Assembly: GCF_000720135.1 (NCBI RefSeq)
Contig: NZ_JOIU01000020.1
Coordinates: forward strand, 1-64,000
Length of the DNA stretch: 64,000 nt
Reading direction: 5' to 3'
Origin: Streptomyces sp. NRRL S-1022
Lineage (GTDB): Bacteria > Actinomycetota > Actinomycetes > Streptomycetales > Streptomycetaceae
Made by a program: the position numbers and the translations under genes
Shown here: positions 61,543 through 64,000 of the stretch, piece by piece
Layout: each line of letters opens with the position of its first letter
Numbering within the stretch: the first letter of the stretch is position 1
The notes under the pieces: model-generated
Seen by the model: the letters and a program-made list of their open reading frames with translations, nothing else
Told to the model about the DNA's origin: nothing
The model's database searches: none

Positions 61543-61888
61543 GCCTGTGTGTCCACCGGGGCGGAACATGCGGCTCCGCCCTGGTGCGGCGGCGGTTCGC
61601 GTGGTGTGCTGGTGGCAGCGGGAAGGACGCGTCGACCACGCGGAGAAGCGGCCGACTGCCGTGCACCGCGCAATCCGGATCCGCGAGAAGCGGGTGGCGC
61701 CCTTCCCGTCTCCCCCTCCCGCCCTTCCCGTCTCCCCCCTCCCGCCCTGCCGTGGCGCTGCTCCCTTCGTCTGCGGGCGGACGGCTGCCCGGGCCGAAGG
61801 TCCCCGGCCGGGGCCGTGCGGCCCATGGTGCCGCCCCGCCGGCCCCGGCCAGGCTGGACGCAGGAGCCAGAGGAAGGGAGCCGGTGCG
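61543..61888. other. Intergenic region with a 22-bp direct duplication
   Basis: About 345 bp without a gene. A pyrimidine-rich 22-bp segment (cccttcccgtctccccctcc..) is duplicated in tandem at 61700-61744. The end of the region should contain the promoter of the CNB/STAS pair; AGGAAGGGAG precedes the ATG at 61889. Confidence 0.5.
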
Positions 61889-62347
61889 ATGACCACCGCC
61901 ACCACCATGACCACAGCTCTGCCGGCCGAGCGGCGGGCCGTGCTGATGCGCCTCGGCCGCGAGGTCTCCTGCGAGGCCGGCGCCCGCCTGTTCGAGGAGG
62001 GCCGGCGTGCCGACCGGTTCTGGATCGTGCGCACCGGCACCGTCGCCCTCGACCTCAGGGTGCGCGGCCGTCGGCCCGCCGTCATCGAGACCCTCGGGCA
62101 CGGCGAACTGGTCGGCTGGTCCTGGCACTTCCCGCCGTACCGGTGGCAGCTGGGCGGGGAGGCGATGAGCCCGGTGCGGGCGTACGCGTTCGACGCCGGT
62201 CCCGTGCGCGACCTGTGCGCGCAGGACCCGGAGTTCGGCCGGGCGATCGCGGCCTGGGTCGGCCGCGTGGCCGCCCAGCGGCTGCACGCCGCCCGGGTCC
62301 GGCTGCTCGATCTCTACGCCCCGTACGGCAGCGGTGATCCGGTCTGA
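61889..62347 (+). CDS. Stand-alone cyclic-nucleotide-binding-domain protein
   Basis: A 152-residue protein consisting only of a Crp/CAP-type beta-roll (GARLFEEGRRADRFWIVRTG, then LGHGELVGWSW) and a terminal helix (RIL-like IAAWVGRVAAQRLHAARVRLLDLY). It has no DNA-binding domain. The phosphate-binding cassette of true cAMP sites (RGELA, Arg-Thr/Ser) is replaced, so it may bind another ligand. It precedes a STAS-domain gene by 5 bp, suggesting a small regulatory pair. Confidence 0.8.
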   Translation: MTTATTMTTALPAERRAVLMRLGREVSCEAGARLFEEGRRADRFWIVRTGTVALDLRVRGRRPAVIETLGHGELVGWSWHFPPYRWQLGGEAMSPVRAYAFDAGPVRDLCAQDPEFGRAIAAWVGRVAAQRLHAARVRLLDLYAPYGSGDPV

Positions 62348-62352
62348 CCGCC

Positions 62353-62715
62353 GTGTCCGCGTCCTCCCCGTTCCCGGCCGGCCCGGCGCGCGCGTGCCCC
62401 GGTCCCACGGTGCTGCCGCTGCACGGCGACATCGATCTGCTGACCGCGCTGGCCCTGTCGGCACGGCTCGACGCGCTCACCGCGCACTCCTGCCCCGACC
62501 TGGTGCTGGACCTGCGGCCGGCCGGGTTCATCGACTGCGCCGGCCTGGGTGTGCTGTGCCGGGCGCGCAACCGCGTTCTGGCCCGGCGGGGCCGGCTGCG
62601 GCTGGTCACGGACAGCGCCCGCTTCCTGCGGATGCTGCGGGCGACCGGTCTGTGGGGTGTCTTCGAGGTGCAGCCGCGGCTCCCCGAGGCCCCGGCGGCG
62701 TACGGTCCCTGCTAG
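62353..62715 (+). CDS. STAS-domain protein (anti-sigma antagonist-like)
   Basis: A 120-residue STAS-domain protein. The fold signature GDIDLLTALALSARL and DLVLDLRPAGFIDCAGLGVL matches SpoIIAA/RsbV, but the D-S-S-G phosphorylation loop is D61-C62-A63-G64, so the usual phosphoserine is absent. It starts with GTG 5 bp after the CNB-domain gene. It may bind an anti-sigma kinase constitutively or serve another switch. Its stop overlaps the convergent methyltransferase by 4 bp. Confidence 0.83.
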   Translation: MSASSPFPAGPARACPGPTVLPLHGDIDLLTALALSARLDALTAHSCPDLVLDLRPAGFIDCAGLGVLCRARNRVLARRGRLRLVTDSARFLRMLRATGLWGVFEVQPRLPEAPAAYGPC

Positions 62716-63485
62716 CCGGGGCGTGAGGTGCCGGAGTCCTCGTCCGCCGGTCTGCGGAAGGCGCGGACGCCGAACCGGGGGTCGGGGCGCCGGCGGTCCT
62801 GGTCCGGGAGCGCGGCCAGGCGGGCCGCCAGCTCCTCGGTGCGCGGCTCGCCCGGCGGCAGCAGGGTGAACCAGCCGCGGTTCAGGTCGGCGATGGCGGT
62901 GCGGGGGCTGCGGCCCTGTCCGGTGCCGCGGAAGGTGCCGTGGCCGGCGGGCCGGAGTCCGTACCGGACGGCGTGCGCGGTGACGGTGCCGGGGGCGTCG
63001 GCGGCCGGGCGGCGCGGACGGGCCGCGAGGACGGCGTCGATGTCGCTGCCGACGTCGTGGGCGGCGGCCTTGTCGACCGTGGTGACGTAGGTTCCGCCGG
63101 GCCGCAGTACCCGGGCGCACTCGGCGACGACGGCGCGGACGTCCTCGGGGTCGGTGAGCAGGTGCAGCAGCCAGATGCTGGTGACCGCGTCGAAGGTGCC
63201 GGAGGGGAAGGGCAGCCGGCGGCTGTCGGCCCGTACGATCGCGCCGGGCAGCCGGGCCGAGGCCCTGCGGACCATGGCCCAGGTGAGGTCGGCGCCGGTC
63301 ACCCGCGGCCCGGGGCGCGCGGCGGCGAGCCGCCGGGTGACGATCCCGGTGCCGCAGGCGACGTCGAGGAGGCGGCCCGGCCTGCCGGGTATCAGGCGGA
63401 GGACGGCCTGTGCGGCCTCGTGGGCGCGGGCTTCGCCGCCGCGTAAGGCGTCGTAGTCGGCGGCTTCCTTGTCGTAGTCGAGCAC
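62712..63485 (-). CDS. SAM-dependent methyltransferase
   Basis: A 257-residue class I methyltransferase of the UbiE/Methyltransf_11 type. Motif I is LLDVACGTGIVTRRLA, motif II VTGADLTWAMV and the acidic motif DAVTSIWLLHLL, followed by ARVLRPGGTYVTTVD. The substrate is unknown. The start is a GTG at 63485, 5 bp after the stop of the pterin carbinolamine dehydratase gene, so the two form an operon. Confidence 0.84.
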   Translation of the reverse strand: MLDYDKEAADYDALRGGEARAHEAAQAVLRLIPGRPGRLLDVACGTGIVTRRLAAARPGPRVTGADLTWAMVRRASARLPGAIVRADSRRLPFPSGTFDAVTSIWLLHLLTDPEDVRAVVAECARVLRPGGTYVTTVDKAAAHDVGSDIDAVLAARPRRPAADAPGTVTAHAVRYGLRPAGHGTFRGTGQGRSPRTAIADLNRGWFTLLPPGEPRTEELAARLAALPDQDRRRPDPRFGVRAFRRPADEDSGTSRPG

Positions 63486-63490
63486 ATCGC

Positions 63491-63796
63491 TCAGTGTGCT
63501 CCGTGGCCTGGGGCGATGTCCTCCACCCTGTGGGCGAGAGCGAAGTCCTTGCCGGTGACGGCGCCGCCCGCGCTGTGGGTGTTGACGCTGAGGGAGACGG
63601 TGTCGTAGCCGAGGGTGAGGTCGGAGTGGTGGTCGAGCTCGTCCTGGATGCCGGCGATGTGTACGACCAGCGCGGCGGCCGCGAAGTGCGAGCCGAGCCG
63701 GTAGGAGCGGGTGAGGCGGTCGCCGTCGACGGACCAGCCGGGCAGTTCGGCCAGCCGGTCCTCGATCTCCTTCTGCGACAGCGGTTCTACGGCCAT
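63491..63796 (-). CDS. Pterin-4a-carbinolamine dehydratase
   Basis: A 101-residue PCD/DCoH-family protein. The active-site signature is DELDHHSDLTLGYDTVSLSV, continued by NTHSAGGAVTGKDFALA, with the paired histidines and the later His and Asp. It recycles 4a-hydroxytetrahydropterin after aromatic amino-acid hydroxylation or has an alternative role. No hydroxylase gene is nearby. GAAGGGAG precedes the ATG. It is co-transcribed with a methyltransferase gene. Confidence 0.92.
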   Translation of the reverse strand: MAVEPLSQKEIEDRLAELPGWSVDGDRLTRSYRLGSHFAAAALVVHIAGIQDELDHHSDLTLGYDTVSLSVNTHSAGGAVTGKDFALAHRVEDIAPGHGAH

Positions 63797-63976
63797 GGCC
63801 GGGCTCCCTTCGGTGCGTGTCCCCGTGCGAGGGGGCTCCCCCGTGCGGGGGGGGGGACGGGCGGGTACGGTTCAGCCTGCCACGCCGGCGGTGCGGGCGG
63901 GGCGGCGACGCGGGCCGGCCGGGGTACGGGACGCCGGGTTGGTCGCGCCGTGGCGGCCTCGACTAGGGTCGGTGGT

Positions 63977-64000
63977 ATGCCTGTTGTCGCGTCCGCTCCC
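63977..64000 (+). CDS. Possible gene start at the window edge
   Basis: An ATG at 63977 with GGTCGGTGG upstream and a TAGGGT-like -10 opens a frame (MPVVASAP) that runs off the window. Eight codons are too few to identify. The 180 bp before it contain a run of ten G residues (63847-63856) and otherwise nothing recognised. Confidence 0.3.

Noticed and set aside
63841..63860. G10 homopolymer as a phase-variable tract
   Set aside because: It lies outside any visible gene or firm promoter; it could equally be a sequencing-length uncertainty.

Overview
The window is about 70% G+C with GTG/TTG starts, strong third-position GC bias and many TetR, LysR, MarR and GntR regulators, as expected for a Streptomyces chromosome. 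Gene content and order (pgi-gnd, a second GTP cyclohydrolase II, an EF-G paralogue, then a cellulase cluster) resemble, from memory, the right arm of the S. coelicolor chromosome around SCO6545-SCO6659. No insertion sequence, prophage, CRISPR array or origin was seen.

Layout. 1-1.7 kb: end of a pentose-phosphate operon (pgi, gnd, a histidine phosphatase). 1.7-7 kb: a 20-bp minisatellite, three TetR regulators (two next to clear palindromic operators), an HIBADH-type dehydrogenase, a flavin/F420-type oxidoreductase, a gutted MFS gene and a serine hydrolase. 7-10.4 kb: three translationally coupled genes, a DAO-type FAD oxidase and two different saccharopine-dehydrogenase-like proteins. 10.5-18 kb: a set built around pterin and pyrimidine chemistry. 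It holds a GTP cyclohydrolase II with the Tyr-to-Met change that stops the reaction at a formylated pyrimidine, an ArfB/creatininase-like amidohydrolase, a 6-pyruvoyltetrahydropterin synthase homologue without its catalytic residues, a glycosyltransferase, a methyltransferase, a flippase-like membrane protein, a zinc dehydrogenase and a CDP-alcohol phosphatidyltransferase. This is the best candidate for an undescribed biosynthetic system in the window.

18-25.8 kb: YcnI copper protein with a frameshifted membrane partner, a 964-residue membrane protein with a type-1 periplasmic-binding domain, an HD phosphohydrolase, a membrane-anchored Mrr-type nuclease and gene remnants (a possible sensor/defence neighbourhood). 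25.9-32.4 kb: a beta-glucan module with a GH16 glucanase carrying two discoidin domains, a GH1 beta-glucosidase and a complete sugar ABC importer. 32.6-49.3 kb: ordinary chromosome with regulator/transporter pairs, EF-G paralogue, tRNA-Leu(GAG), FabH-like ketosynthase, FdhD with a remnant of its partner, sialidase, bile-acid-type symporter, acyl-CoA ligase and aldo/keto reductase. 49.5-64 kb: secreted polysaccharide hydrolases (GH75 chitosanase; GH6, GH5, GH48 and GH74, all four with CBM2), with a perfect CebR-type box between the divergent GH5-GH6 and GH48-GH74 units; then small regulators, methyltransferases and pterin carbinolamine dehydratase.

Three genes carry the rare TTA leucine codon (a TetR regulator, the sialidase and the GH5 endoglucanase), suggesting bldA-dependent, development-linked expression. 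All functions are inferred from sequence motifs and remembered family knowledge; no searches were run.
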